Source: Pseudoalteromonas rubra (GTDB taxonomy: Bacteria > Pseudomonadota > Gammaproteobacteria > Enterobacterales > Alteromonadaceae). From it: a stretch of DNA of 64,000 bases. The stretch is from positions 124,001 through 188,000 of the forward strand of contig NZ_PNCJ01000009.1 in the NCBI RefSeq assembly GCF_005887115.1, given 5' to 3'. Below the pieces are notes generated by a model. The model did no database searches, was not told the DNA's origin, and saw only the letters and a program-made list of their open reading frames with translations. This document shows, in pieces, positions 1 to 7,954 of this stretch. The translations under genes were made by a program, and so were the position numbers. Positions within the stretch are counted from its first letter, which is position 1, and each line of letters begins with the position of its first letter.

Positions 1-178
1 ACATAAAATATTCTATCGCCTATACATGGTACAAAACAAGGAACTAAATCAAGTTTGGAGCATAAGTGATTAACCTTTATGCTATTTTCGGTATTTTTTT
101 GCCGGTAATTTGGGGTTAAGTGGTTAAAAGTGAGTCTCAGTAATAAGACTCACTGAAGAGGAAGGATAGAAGAGCAGC
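1..178. other. Intergenic left edge with terminator
   Basis: AT-rich non-coding stretch at the window edge. It contains the hairpin annotated separately at 129-154, which ends the leftward flavin-reductase-like gene. I see no other supported feature. Confidence 0.6.
126..154 (-). terminator. Rho-independent terminator of the flavin-reductase-like gene
   Basis: Perfect 9-bp inverted repeat, AGTGAGTCT (129-137) and AGACTCACT (146-154), with an 8-base loop. Read leftward it is followed by TTTT, as expected for a terminator 25 bases past the stop codon at 179. Confidence 0.8.
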
Positions 179-793
179 TTATTCCGGTCTTGTCTTGGTA
201 TACGGAGCAGTTATTCCTGAATACTCTGCACTGCCAAGGCGCGCCAGAGGGGCGGCTTTATCAGCGTGTACTTTTATACGCTGTTTTTGATCCAGCTCGG
301 TGACTCTATCGCTCAGATACAAGCTGATTATTTTCACAAATACCAGATTTTGCGGCGTATCGCCAATCTCCTGTACTTCATACAGTTCACAGCCGTAGGC
401 AATATCGCAGTGGGCGATCCGCGGCATTGAAAAGCCGTTAAATTCAGCAAGCGCTATGTTGTTTGCTGTGACTTCTGATTCGCCATGGGGCAAGGTTGCG
501 GCAGTCTGAGTCACTAGCTCAGCGTCGTGTTCTGAGGCGATGTGGATCACACATCGGCGTGTCGCTTGGATGTTTATGACTGTATCTTTAATCTCACCTG
601 TCGGCTTTTTTCCGGCTGAAAACATCAATAAAGGCGGTGCACTGGACACCGCCGTAAAATAAGAAAAGGGTGCCAGGTTATAGTTTTGAGCACCGGACTC
701 GGTAAGCACCCAGGCTATCGGCCTAGGGATCACTGTTTGAGTCATCAGGTGATAAATCTGGGTGGGCGAAAAGTCAGCAAAGTTCAGTTCCAT
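179..793 (-). CDS. Flavin reductase-like domain protein
   Basis: A 204-residue protein of the flavin reductase-like (FMN-binding split barrel) family. Such proteins bind FMN and often reduce free flavin with NAD(P)H or act as partners of oxygenases. The segment RPIAWVLTESG near residue 20, followed by NLAPFSYFTAVSS and a hydrophobic strand, is the typical N-terminal FMN-binding part. I start it at ATG 793 because the conserved domain begins there; the 52 residues upstream in frame (to 949) look like translated promoter DNA. It is divergent from the histone-deacetylase-like gene at 899. A terminator follows at 129-154. The substrate cannot be told from sequence. Confidence 0.82.
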   Translation of the reverse strand: MELNFADFSPTQIYHLMTQTVIPRPIAWVLTESGAQNYNLAPFSYFTAVSSAPPLLMFSAGKKPTGEIKDTVINIQATRRCVIHIASEHDAELVTQTAATLPHGESEVTANNIALAEFNGFSMPRIAHCDIAYGCELYEVQEIGDTPQNLVFVKIISLYLSDRVTELDQKQRIKVHADKAAPLARLGSAEYSGITAPYTKTRPE

Positions 794-898
794 AAAACAC
801 AAGTACGCAAAGTTAAGGGACAACCATGGTGCCACACTAACGATTGGGTGGAAAGATGGGTTACACTCACGCCATCCGTGTTTTGTATCGTTTTGGAT

Positions 899-1822
899 AT
901 GTATATAAATCGCCAACCTCTTAATACCAGTCTGCCTTTGGTGTATCACCCCAACTATTCATTTAGTTTTGACCCGACGCACCGCTTTGTAATGAGTAAA
1001 TTCGCTAATTTATATCAACAGGTGAAGGCAATGGGATTGATTGGTGATAATGTGCATCAGCCTCAATTGGGCTCGCCAGAGCCACTGGAATCGGTCCATT
1101 GTGACACCTACCTGTGGGACCTTTGGCATAACCAACTTTGTGGGAAAGCCATGCGGCGTATTGGTCTGCCCTGGTCTGAGCAGCTGATGGCAAGGACGTT
1201 TACTGCACCGCTTGGCACACTCAAAACGGCTGAACTGGCTTTACAACATGGTGTGGCTTGTCACCTTGCTGGCGGCACTCACCATGCACACTATGATTTT
1301 GGCTCCGGTTACTGCATGGTGAATGACCTGGCATTTACTTCTACAACCCTGATTGAGCAGGGTAAGGTCGATAATGTACTGATCTTTGATCTCGATGTTC
1401 ATCAGGGTGATGGCACAGCAGCTATGTTAAAGCATCACCCTTATGTGTTTACCTGCTCCATCCATTGCGAAAAGAATTTCCCGTTTAGAAAGCACAGCAG
1501 TGACCTGGATATTGGTCTTGCGAACAACCTAAAGGACGCAGACTATCTCTGTATTGTAGAAGACACTCTGAAAGGCTTGCTCGAAGACGTAAATCCAGAT
1601 CTGGTACTGTATGACGCCGGTGTGGATATCTGGGAGCACGATGGTCTGGGCAAGCTGGATATCAGCTGGCGCGGTCTGGAACAGCGCGATGCTCTGGTAC
1701 TTAAAACCTGCCAGCAAGCAGGCATCCCGATTGCAACCGTGATCGGCGGTGGCTACGACAAAGACCATTTACGTCTGGCTCAACGTCATGCCATTGTGGT
1801 TGAGCAGGCGGCGTTACTCTAG
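899..1822 (+). CDS. Histone deacetylase/AcuC/AphA family deacetylase
   Basis: A 307-residue zinc-dependent deacetylase of the arginase-deacetylase fold. Bacterial members remove acetyl groups from small amines or from acetyl-lysine; which applies here is unknown. Visible motifs are GGTHHAHYDFGSGY with the paired catalytic histidines (H128, H129), DLDVHQGDGTA with metal ligands D166 and H168, DAGVDIWEHDGLG with the third ligand D243, and GGGYD with the catalytic-type tyrosine Y286. All catalytic positions are therefore present. The pattern resembles class IV (HDAC11-like) single-domain enzymes. ATG 899 is chosen because the family begins with a short lead before LVYHPNYS; the upstream in-frame extension to 686 overlaps the divergent promoter. 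Likely cytoplasmic and monocistronic. Confidence 0.88.
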   Translation: MYINRQPLNTSLPLVYHPNYSFSFDPTHRFVMSKFANLYQQVKAMGLIGDNVHQPQLGSPEPLESVHCDTYLWDLWHNQLCGKAMRRIGLPWSEQLMARTFTAPLGTLKTAELALQHGVACHLAGGTHHAHYDFGSGYCMVNDLAFTSTTLIEQGKVDNVLIFDLDVHQGDGTAAMLKHHPYVFTCSIHCEKNFPFRKHSSDLDIGLANNLKDADYLCIVEDTLKGLLEDVNPDLVLYDAGVDIWEHDGLGKLDISWRGLEQRDALVLKTCQQAGIPIATVIGGGYDKDHLRLAQRHAIVVEQAALL

Positions 1823-2031
1823 GTTAAATGTAATTACCACTACTAGCTTTGCTGTGTTGACGTTATGGAGGGGCAAGATAGCAGGTAGGCAAGATGTTCG
1901 GCAGGTTTTATTTTGCTCACCGAGTGCTATGAATAGCGTTAAAGACGGGAAGAAGAGCGTCAAAAGTCGCTTCTAGCTTCCCTGAAAAATCCGCCTCGAA
2001 CAGAAGAGTCAGCGGTGATAATTCTGCTTTG

Positions 2032-2463
2032 TTAGAACGGACTTTGTTGGTTAATTAATATCGATCTTTGTCCGATACTTGTCGCATCACAGTGAAAGTT
2101 AGCTACCAGAGCATCATTCTGGTTGTGTTCGTTGCTCCAGCGGATATAACCATACCCTACATAGCCTGAACCCATTTTGTTCATTGAGATAGCGCCGGTT
2201 TTATTGGCAGGTAACGCAACAGTGCCAGTAACTGGGTTAGATCCTGAAAAAGCATACCAAGAGGTAATGTTTGATGAATATGTATTACCATTTTGGTCGA
2301 ATAGGTCTATCTTCACCTGAACATCATTATCAGAAATATTGGTAATATGGAGGTGGCATGAAGAGTTGGTTCCAACGTAGTAGTGTGGAATTAGCGCCTG
2401 TCCTGTTCCTGAAAGTGCTGCAGATGAATAAATAAGAGAAGCTAAGATTAAAGATTTCTTCAT
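2032..2463 (-). CDS. Small secreted protein of unknown function
   Basis: A 143-residue protein not recognised from sequence. It has an N-terminal signal peptide (MKKSLILASLIYSSAALSG) and a body rich in Asn, Ser, Gly and aromatic residues with alternating hydrophobics, suggesting a beta-sandwich. Two cysteines (in SSCHLH and NFHCD) could form a disulfide in the periplasm or outside. ATG 2463 is preceded by AGGAAG at good spacing; a further in-frame ATG at 2505 lacks this and would bury the signal peptide. It stands alone with an AT-rich upstream region. Confidence 0.75.
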   Translation of the reverse strand: MKKSLILASLIYSSAALSGTGQALIPHYYVGTNSSCHLHITNISDNDVQVKIDLFDQNGNTYSSNITSWYAFSGSNPVTGTVALPANKTGAISMNKMGSGYVGYGYIRWSNEHNQNDALVANFHCDATSIGQRSILINQQSPF

Positions 2464-3048
2464 GAAGAAACTTCCTTTTTGAGTAGAGTTTATAATTTGA
2501 GGCATTGGGTGTATTTTGATAAGAAAAAAGTAGTTGATACTGCTAATTATTATAGTAAATAAAAGCCAATAGACTTGGATTCGTCAGTTTGGCCACAGCA
2601 TCGAATTTCACCTTCTGCGAATATAGTATTCCACTACGTAAAAAATGTATCAAGTTGTTTTTATTTCTTAATTATGGTGTTGAGATTTTTGTTCTGGCGT
2701 GATGAGTACCTGTGGTGACACGGGAATAATACTTTTTTACCTCTTAGAAAGTGTGGTAAATGAAGTTTGAATTTTGATGCTTCTAGAAACTTTTCATTAA
2801 ATTTTTACTGGATTTTATGTGAGTAAAAGGGTTTTTATATGCTAGCTATAATAAGGGTGTTTTCGTTTTATTTATCTGAGTATGGAGTAATTAAATCTGT
2901 TTTGGAGCGAATTCAATATTTCTGTGATGCAGGTAAAGAGAATTGGATTTAGAAAAGACTACTCAATTAGTCGCAGTTAATCTCCTGAACCAGGTGTCTC
3001 TAAACTTTAGTCATCACGGAATTTCAAGAATCATATACACTAGCACTG
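2464..3048. other. AT-rich intergenic region, 585 bp
   Basis: Strikingly AT-rich gap that must hold the promoter of the leftward small secreted protein. The only coding possibility seen is a 37-codon plus-strand frame at 2839-2952 (ATG with AAAAGGG upstream), which resembles nothing I know. No repeat or RNA gene was recognised. Confidence 0.5.
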
Positions 3049-4029
3049 TCACACCTGTCTGTGGCTATCAACTAGTTGTGCAAGCTCACTACGGCTGTTG
3101 ATGCCAATTTTGTCGTAAATACGGTACAGATGATTAGACACGGTTGACGGGGCAACATCCAGTTGCCTGGCTACCTCTTTGAAAGTCAGGCCCTTGCATA
3201 CCCATTCAACAATCTGTGCTTCGCGCTGGCTTAACAAGTCTAACGGGCCCGGTAGTCGCAGTGTCACTGTCATTAGCTCACCCTGTGCTTTAAAAGAGAC
3301 TGCCAGGTTATTGATCTGCACTGTAGAGTTATCTTTGCCCATAGCAAAGGGCAGGGTAACGCTTGAGCGATTGGGAAAATATTCGTTGAGCAAAGTGACA
3401 AAGCGGGGCTGGACCTCGTGAAAACATCCATTTAAGTCGCATATCGCAGATGCGGCGTGTTTTTTGGTGTGGAGCACATTACCTGCGTGTAAGTGCAGAA
3501 AAAAGGCATGTGAGGCGGCATTGACCAGGTGAAATACAAGCCGTTCCTGTAAATGGCGCTCCTGCTCGGTAAAAACTTGTTGGCGCTCGAAGCGATATAA
3601 ACTGATCAATGAATAAAGGCCATTGTCCTGATCAAAATATCCGGCAGCCAGGATACGCTCAATACCATATGGTTGAAACAATTGTCGGTATAACTGAGAC
3701 TGGTAAAAGTCTTCGTCAGCAATCACATCCTGCATATTAACCGGTTTGCCGAGGTTATTGATCACGGCGTCTCTGATAGGGTTGATCGACAGTGTTTTTT
3801 GCAGGTGGTGGGCATAATGTTCATCCAACCCAATATGGCAAACATAATGAAAGTGAATATCTGCACTGTTGCCACTGCCCCAAAATGCCGCATCAAAGTC
3901 GATGACTCGGGATAGCTGTTCTAAAGCCCATACACGATATTCATTCGGCGGTACACGCGCGGCTTCACGGTAGAGTTTGCTGATAAAGGCTTCTGGATCC
4001 GAGGCGGCAAAGTTCAAAGGGGTTGTCAT
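3049..4029 (-). CDS. LuxR-family transcriptional regulator
   Basis: A 326-residue regulator with a C-terminal LuxR/GerE helix-turn-helix (about residues 260-320). It begins LSQREAQIVEWVCKGLTFKE and has the recognition-helix region APSTVSNHLYRIYDKIG. The N-terminal 200 residues look like a GAF/PAS-type sensory domain and carry no phospho-acceptor Asp signature, so a ligand rather than phosphorylation probably controls it. ATG 4029 begins the sensible protein; upstream in-frame codons to 4125 lie in the divergent promoter region. It is transcribed away from the acetoacetate-decarboxylase-like gene at 4204, with 174 bp between the starts, so control of that neighbour is likely but inferred. Confidence 0.85.
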   Translation of the reverse strand: MTTPLNFAASDPEAFISKLYREAARVPPNEYRVWALEQLSRVIDFDAAFWGSGNSADIHFHYVCHIGLDEHYAHHLQKTLSINPIRDAVINNLGKPVNMQDVIADEDFYQSQLYRQLFQPYGIERILAAGYFDQDNGLYSLISLYRFERQQVFTEQERHLQERLVFHLVNAASHAFFLHLHAGNVLHTKKHAASAICDLNGCFHEVQPRFVTLLNEYFPNRSSVTLPFAMGKDNSTVQINNLAVSFKAQGELMTVTLRLPGPLDLLSQREAQIVEWVCKGLTFKEVARQLDVAPSTVSNHLYRIYDKIGINSRSELAQLVDSHRQV

Positions 4030-4203
4030 AATGTTATTTTGTCCGTGTTGATAATACCTGTTGTGTTTATCTGTATTTTTACGCCGTTCTGGCAGTAAGC
4101 GGGTGGATGGCCATGCAATCGGCATGTTTTTAGGTTAAATCTACTATTGGCCAACTCCGCCTGGCTGTTCACTATTGACCGTCATAAATTTGAAGGGCCC
4201 AAT

Positions 4204-5085
4204 ATGAAACCTAATTATCAGCTTTCACCTGAACTGTTAAATAATCGCACACAGTTTAGTGCGCCATTTTTTCAGCGTTTTACACTTCGTCATGACCGGG
4301 CGCCACTGCAATTAAATACCCATATAAGCAAAAATTACTTATTTCCTACGTTTTACGGCGATGTCAGTTGCGCGATTGGGGTGTTCTTGTGTGACTACCA
4401 AAAAGCGCAGGCATTGTTGCCACACCCTGAGATGAAACCCGTGGCTATGCCCAAAGGGAGGGCGCTGGTTACGTTCTCATGCTATCAATATAAGCAAGTG
4501 TTAGGTATGGCACCTTATAATGAAATTGCCATGACAATTCCGGTGATGGTTGGCGCAGCGGTAAATGTACCTGTATTACCAATGGTTGTGCCTGGCTTCA
4601 AAAAGTTTGGTTTTTACGTGTTTCATATGCCGGTTACCTCAGAAGAGAATCGCATTCGCGGCCAGCAGATCTGGGGATTGCCTAAAGCTGTTGAAACAGT
4701 GGAAATAGCAGAGGATAGTCAGTTCTCCACGACACAGGCTTACGATGGTGAAGACAAGCCATATTTTACGCTGCGGGTGCCGACGCAGGGCAAGACCACA
4801 GCGTTTGATGTTTCATCCAACCTGTATTCTCTGCGCGATAACCGCTTGTTGCAAAGTCCCACCCATTTTAAAGGCACCTTCAGGGTGAATAAATACCTCA
4901 GCCGGCTTTGGCAAAAAGGCGGGGATGATCCTAAAATGCTGATCCTGGGTAAGGGTCCCAGGGCGCAGATGCTTAAGTCGCTGGATATTGATCCGCAGCC
5001 GTTTCAGTTTCGCTATGCTGCAACAATGAATGCGTGTTTTGATTTGCCCAATGCGGATTATGTGGCGCCGGTGGGGTTGCGTTGA
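4204..5085 (+). CDS. Acetoacetate decarboxylase-fold protein
   Basis: A 293-residue member of the acetoacetate decarboxylase (ADC) family. True ADCs form a Schiff base with a lysine to decarboxylate acetoacetate; many relatives act instead as aldolase-dehydratases. The region QQIWGLPKAVETVEI matches the WGxPK stretch carrying the Schiff-base lysine, and the preceding YNEIAMTIPVMVG matches another conserved strand. ADC has a double Lys after this Pro, while here it is Lys-Ala, so activity may differ. ATG 4204 follows GAAGGG; an in-frame start at 4147 has no clear ribosome site. It is divergent from the LuxR-type gene and convergent with the ceramidase gene. Confidence 0.78.
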   Translation: MKPNYQLSPELLNNRTQFSAPFFQRFTLRHDRAPLQLNTHISKNYLFPTFYGDVSCAIGVFLCDYQKAQALLPHPEMKPVAMPKGRALVTFSCYQYKQVLGMAPYNEIAMTIPVMVGAAVNVPVLPMVVPGFKKFGFYVFHMPVTSEENRIRGQQIWGLPKAVETVEIAEDSQFSTTQAYDGEDKPYFTLRVPTQGKTTAFDVSSNLYSLRDNRLLQSPTHFKGTFRVNKYLSRLWQKGGDDPKMLILGKGPRAQMLKSLDIDPQPFQFRYAATMNACFDLPNADYVAPVGLR

Positions 5086-5125
5086 GGGCTTGATATTGTG
5101 GCCTGCCTGATGAGGTCACTTGGAT

Positions 5126-5153
5126 AACCAGGCCATACAGAGTTGGCCTGGTT
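5126..5153. terminator. Bidirectional terminator-like hairpin
   Basis: Perfect 10-bp inverted repeat AACCAGGCCA (5126-5135) and TGGCCTGGTT (5144-5153) with an 8-base loop. It sits between the convergent ADC-like and ceramidase genes. There is no long T-run, so termination is inferred from position and stem strength. Confidence 0.55.
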
Positions 5154-5176
5154 GGTCAGCTTGTAATGTTGCCAGC

Positions 5177-7285
5177 TTATTTGACAGTAAAGGTTCGGCT
5201 CTTGCCCGAGTAACTCTTTATTTTTCCGCCCCAGCCGCTTTTCCAGTGACCATTGTGTTTTATGCGATAGGTGCCTGTGGGCATCGCCGCATCTATGGTC
5301 CATTCCAGCTGTGCGAACGAGCAGGCCATACAATCCGCTGCGGTATCGCGGGTCCAGGTAAATTTAGTGCTCAGGTCATTATCCGTTAAGACGGTTGACC
5401 AGCTACCATTTTCATATCGCTGCACCTCCATAAAACTCGACATGGTTTTAAAGTTATTCTGAGGGTGGCCGGAGCGAAACTTCACCTTAACCGTATTACC
5501 ACGCATGTAACTGCTGTTGGCATCATTCCAGGTTTGTCCGAAAGACTCCCACAACCGCTTATCATCGTACACTACACCAATGGCATAGACTTTTTGTTTG
5601 TTGGACCAGTCCAGCGGGCTTGGACCTGTGTCGAGGGCATCACCGTTTACCAAAGCATTGGCAAGTTCACTAAAGATTTGCCGATATGCCGCCAGGCTGT
5701 GCTGACCAAACAAGGTGTGCGCACCTTCGTAGTACTGGATCTGATATTCCTCTTTGGTTGTGATGTACCCGCCATAGGCATTAGCCAGCCCGGCAAAAAC
5801 CACAGTGGTGATGCCACGAGGAGCAAGCGCTGTTTGTAAATCGCTGCGCAGGCGACGTGCCGCCATGGTTGTCATCTCACCCGGGATCCCCACAAGTGCC
5901 ATGTTGCCAATCTGAAAGAGCTGGAAAGGTAAGGTATCTGTATACAGGTGTGCGCCGGCGCCCAGCTGAGTGGGCAAAAAGGTGGGTTTGGGGTACTGAC
6001 ATACTTCGTGGGTTTTGCTGCCCAGCACGTTTTTATCAAACCCGAGCAGGCCTGCAAAATCATTGATGAATTTAAACGCACCACCCACAGCACCAATCAC
6101 CGTACTGCGATCCCAGCTGGTGCCTTCGTTATCCTGTGTCATGCCTTCAAATACACCCGACTGGCCAGAAGGGCCATCATAGGTGGCACCCGCAGTCATT
6201 GAAAAGCCAATGGCACCTTCACATAAAGACTGCGCTCCATTGCCCGTGTAATGCCCCGAGATGGTCAGTCCAGGTAATTTAACGTACTGAAAGCGTACGT
6301 CTAATGCACCGCTAAGCGTGTCTGTTGCATTGTTATAAAGGCTCAGCGCTTTGTTATATTGCTTGTTTGCCGATAGCGTAACATTGGCTTCATTGCTACC
6401 CGCACAACCATTTTCAGGACCGCATACATTGGGCGAAACATCGCCTTCTTCACTGTTCGCAAAGGCGGCAACAAACTGACCTGACAGTGGCCAGTTAGCC
6501 CCCTTTTGCTTTTCAAATAGCTGGGCGGCAACGCCTTTGTTGTCTCCGGTGATAAGGCGCTGGCTCTGGTTGCTCGACACATTATGCACGCCAAACCAGT
6601 TGATCATCCCAATCTCCTGGCCATTGCTTTTCACCAGCTTTAGCAAGGTCATGGTTTCATTAACCTGAGTGTCGTATTCGTCGGCATCTGGGTTTTGGTT
6701 GTAGGCGGTAAGGTTACGGTTCACTGCCGCGCCGGATAATTGCCCCTGATTAATATGAATACTGCCTAAGCCTCTGCTCAGATAGGCGTTACGGATGGAC
6801 AGGTAGATACCATTGACTATGGTGTTGTAATTATCTTCGTCATAACCCAGCGCACTCATATTCAGCATAATATTGTGATCATAACCACCTGGCCCGACAT
6901 GAACATGCGTTGCGCTGAGCATCACATTGTTTTGATTAAAAAATGGCGCAATGATCGGGTCACTTGCGATTTTTTTGAGCACCCCCTGATGCACACCCTG
7001 GGTGATGCTTTGCAGATCTGCACTGACAAAGGTGACAAGCTGATTGGAATTTGGCTTGCCAATGACAAATGCACGAGACCAAAGGCGTGTATGTATCCCT
7101 TTGGTGGTTTGCCCAACATCGCCATACCCTACCATGCCCCGATCGGCGGCCGGTCCGGTAATATCATAGATCCCTGAGCCAACGATCCAGTCACTATTTG
7201 CTTTTGTGCCCAGGCTCACAAGCACCAGCGCTAAACTGCTGACTCTAATCAGCCAGGTTTTATATCTTGCGTGTAAAGTAGTCAT
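5177..7285 (-). CDS. Secreted neutral/alkaline ceramidase
   Basis: A 702-residue neutral ceramidase, the enzyme that hydrolyses the N-acyl bond of ceramide to sphingosine and fatty acid. A signal peptide (about residues 1-29, hydrophobic VSSLALVLVSLG) indicates export. SATHVHVGPGG supplies the family zinc histidines (H127, H129), NWFGVHN a third (H234), and EEGDVSPN the nucleophilic Ser (S284). The C-terminal 150 residues form the usual immunoglobulin-like domain ending at the very C-terminus, so the length is normal for the family. I prefer ATG 7285 (GGGGAT upstream). The in-frame ATG at 7330 has a strong hairpin (7341-7365) directly upstream of it and no ribosome site. Sphingolipids are rare in this group of bacteria, so the substrate is probably from eukaryotic material. 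Confidence 0.92.
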   Translation of the reverse strand: MTTLHARYKTWLIRVSSLALVLVSLGTKANSDWIVGSGIYDITGPAADRGMVGYGDVGQTTKGIHTRLWSRAFVIGKPNSNQLVTFVSADLQSITQGVHQGVLKKIASDPIIAPFFNQNNVMLSATHVHVGPGGYDHNIMLNMSALGYDEDNYNTIVNGIYLSIRNAYLSRGLGSIHINQGQLSGAAVNRNLTAYNQNPDADEYDTQVNETMTLLKLVKSNGQEIGMINWFGVHNVSSNQSQRLITGDNKGVAAQLFEKQKGANWPLSGQFVAAFANSEEGDVSPNVCGPENGCAGSNEANVTLSANKQYNKALSLYNNATDTLSGALDVRFQYVKLPGLTISGHYTGNGAQSLCEGAIGFSMTAGATYDGPSGQSGVFEGMTQDNEGTSWDRSTVIGAVGGAFKFINDFAGLLGFDKNVLGSKTHEVCQYPKPTFLPTQLGAGAHLYTDTLPFQLFQIGNMALVGIPGEMTTMAARRLRSDLQTALAPRGITTVVFAGLANAYGGYITTKEEYQIQYYEGAHTLFGQHSLAAYRQIFSELANALVNGDALDTGPSPLDWSNKQKVYAIGVVYDDKRLWESFGQTWNDANSSYMRGNTVKVKFRSGHPQNNFKTMSSFMEVQRYENGSWSTVLTDNDLSTKFTWTRDTAADCMACSFAQLEWTIDAAMPTGTYRIKHNGHWKSGWGGKIKSYSGKSRTFTVK

Positions 7286-7340
7286 ACTAATCCCCCAGCC
7301 ATACCAGGCAGTACGGCTGTTTTCGTTCATTGTTTAGGAT

Positions 7341-7365
7341 AAGCACCCATTTGGAATGGGTGCTT
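7341..7365. repeat. Perfect 11-bp stem hairpin in the ceramidase leader
   Basis: AAGCACCCATT (7341-7351), loop TGG, AATGGGTGCTT (7355-7365). It lies in the probable 5' untranslated leader of the leftward ceramidase gene. Read rightward it is followed by TT and then G, so it might also act as a weak terminator of transcription into the spacer. Confidence 0.55.
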
Positions 7366-7814
7366 TTGATACTCGCGAGATTGAGGGACTATTAAATCTT
7401 GGTTATCAATGTAACGAAATAGTAATATTAACCTAACGAGCCGATACGATGAGAGCTGACTATTTATGGCTGTTGCGGGATAAACAAAGCTGCCTGAGCA
7501 ATGTCATCAGTGAGGGGTAAAGCATTGTTGCTCTATCTGTCTTATGGCAGGTTGCTTTTTACCTTCTCTGCCCTCCATCCGATTACCTGTTTTCCAATTA
7601 TTGTCACGAAGATTCAGTTTTGCGCTGTGTCTGCAGTAGCTCTTAGTTGAAAAAATTTAACTTAATGGTGTTGAGCTTTGTTTTGGGCAAGCAGGGATTG
7701 CAATGGGTAATGCCTTAAATTGCGAAATTATGAGTTAAGTCATAAATATGCTCACTTATTGGTATATCAAAGGTTAATTAGCCACTTTTTTTGCATAAAA
7801 ATCAATGAGGCTTA

Positions 7815-7843
7815 TTGATTATGATTCTCATTGGTATTAATAT
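7815..7843 (+). promoter_or_regulatory. Fur-box candidate overlapping a promoter
   Basis: GATTATGATTCTCATTGGT (7817-7835) matches 13 of 19 positions of the classical Fur box, and the other strand reads AATGAGAATCATAATCA. It overlaps a possible -35 TTGATT (7815-7820) and, 17 bases on, a weak -10 TAATAT (7838-7843). It lies about 120 bp before the lipoprotein gene of the receptor operon. Iron repression is inferred. Confidence 0.65.
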
Positions 7844-7954
7844 GCGCCGCGTTTCAGTGCTTTTTATGTTAATTTTGAGAAATAAACTGCAATTAAAATG
7901 AGTTTTTACTCTAACCCTTTCGACTGGCAAGCTCCACTTTAAATCGGATGAAAT

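Larger units (their letters stand above)
7331..7954. other. Intergenic region between divergent ceramidase and receptor operons, 624 bp
   Basis: Non-coding region holding both divergent promoters. A perfect hairpin lies at 7341-7365 in the ceramidase leader, and a Fur-box candidate at 7817-7835 precedes the lipoprotein-receptor-peroxidase operon. The rest (7370-7800) is AT-rich with no recognised gene. Confidence 0.6.

Noticed and set aside
1749-1976. 75-codon frame after the deacetylase gene
   Set aside because: Mostly overlaps the deacetylase end in another frame and lacks conserved features.
5465-5839. Plus-strand frames opposite the ceramidase gene (also 5120-5389, 5948-6202, 6875-7177)
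   Set aside because: Antisense shadows of a well-conserved enzyme; no ribosome sites or recognisable domains.
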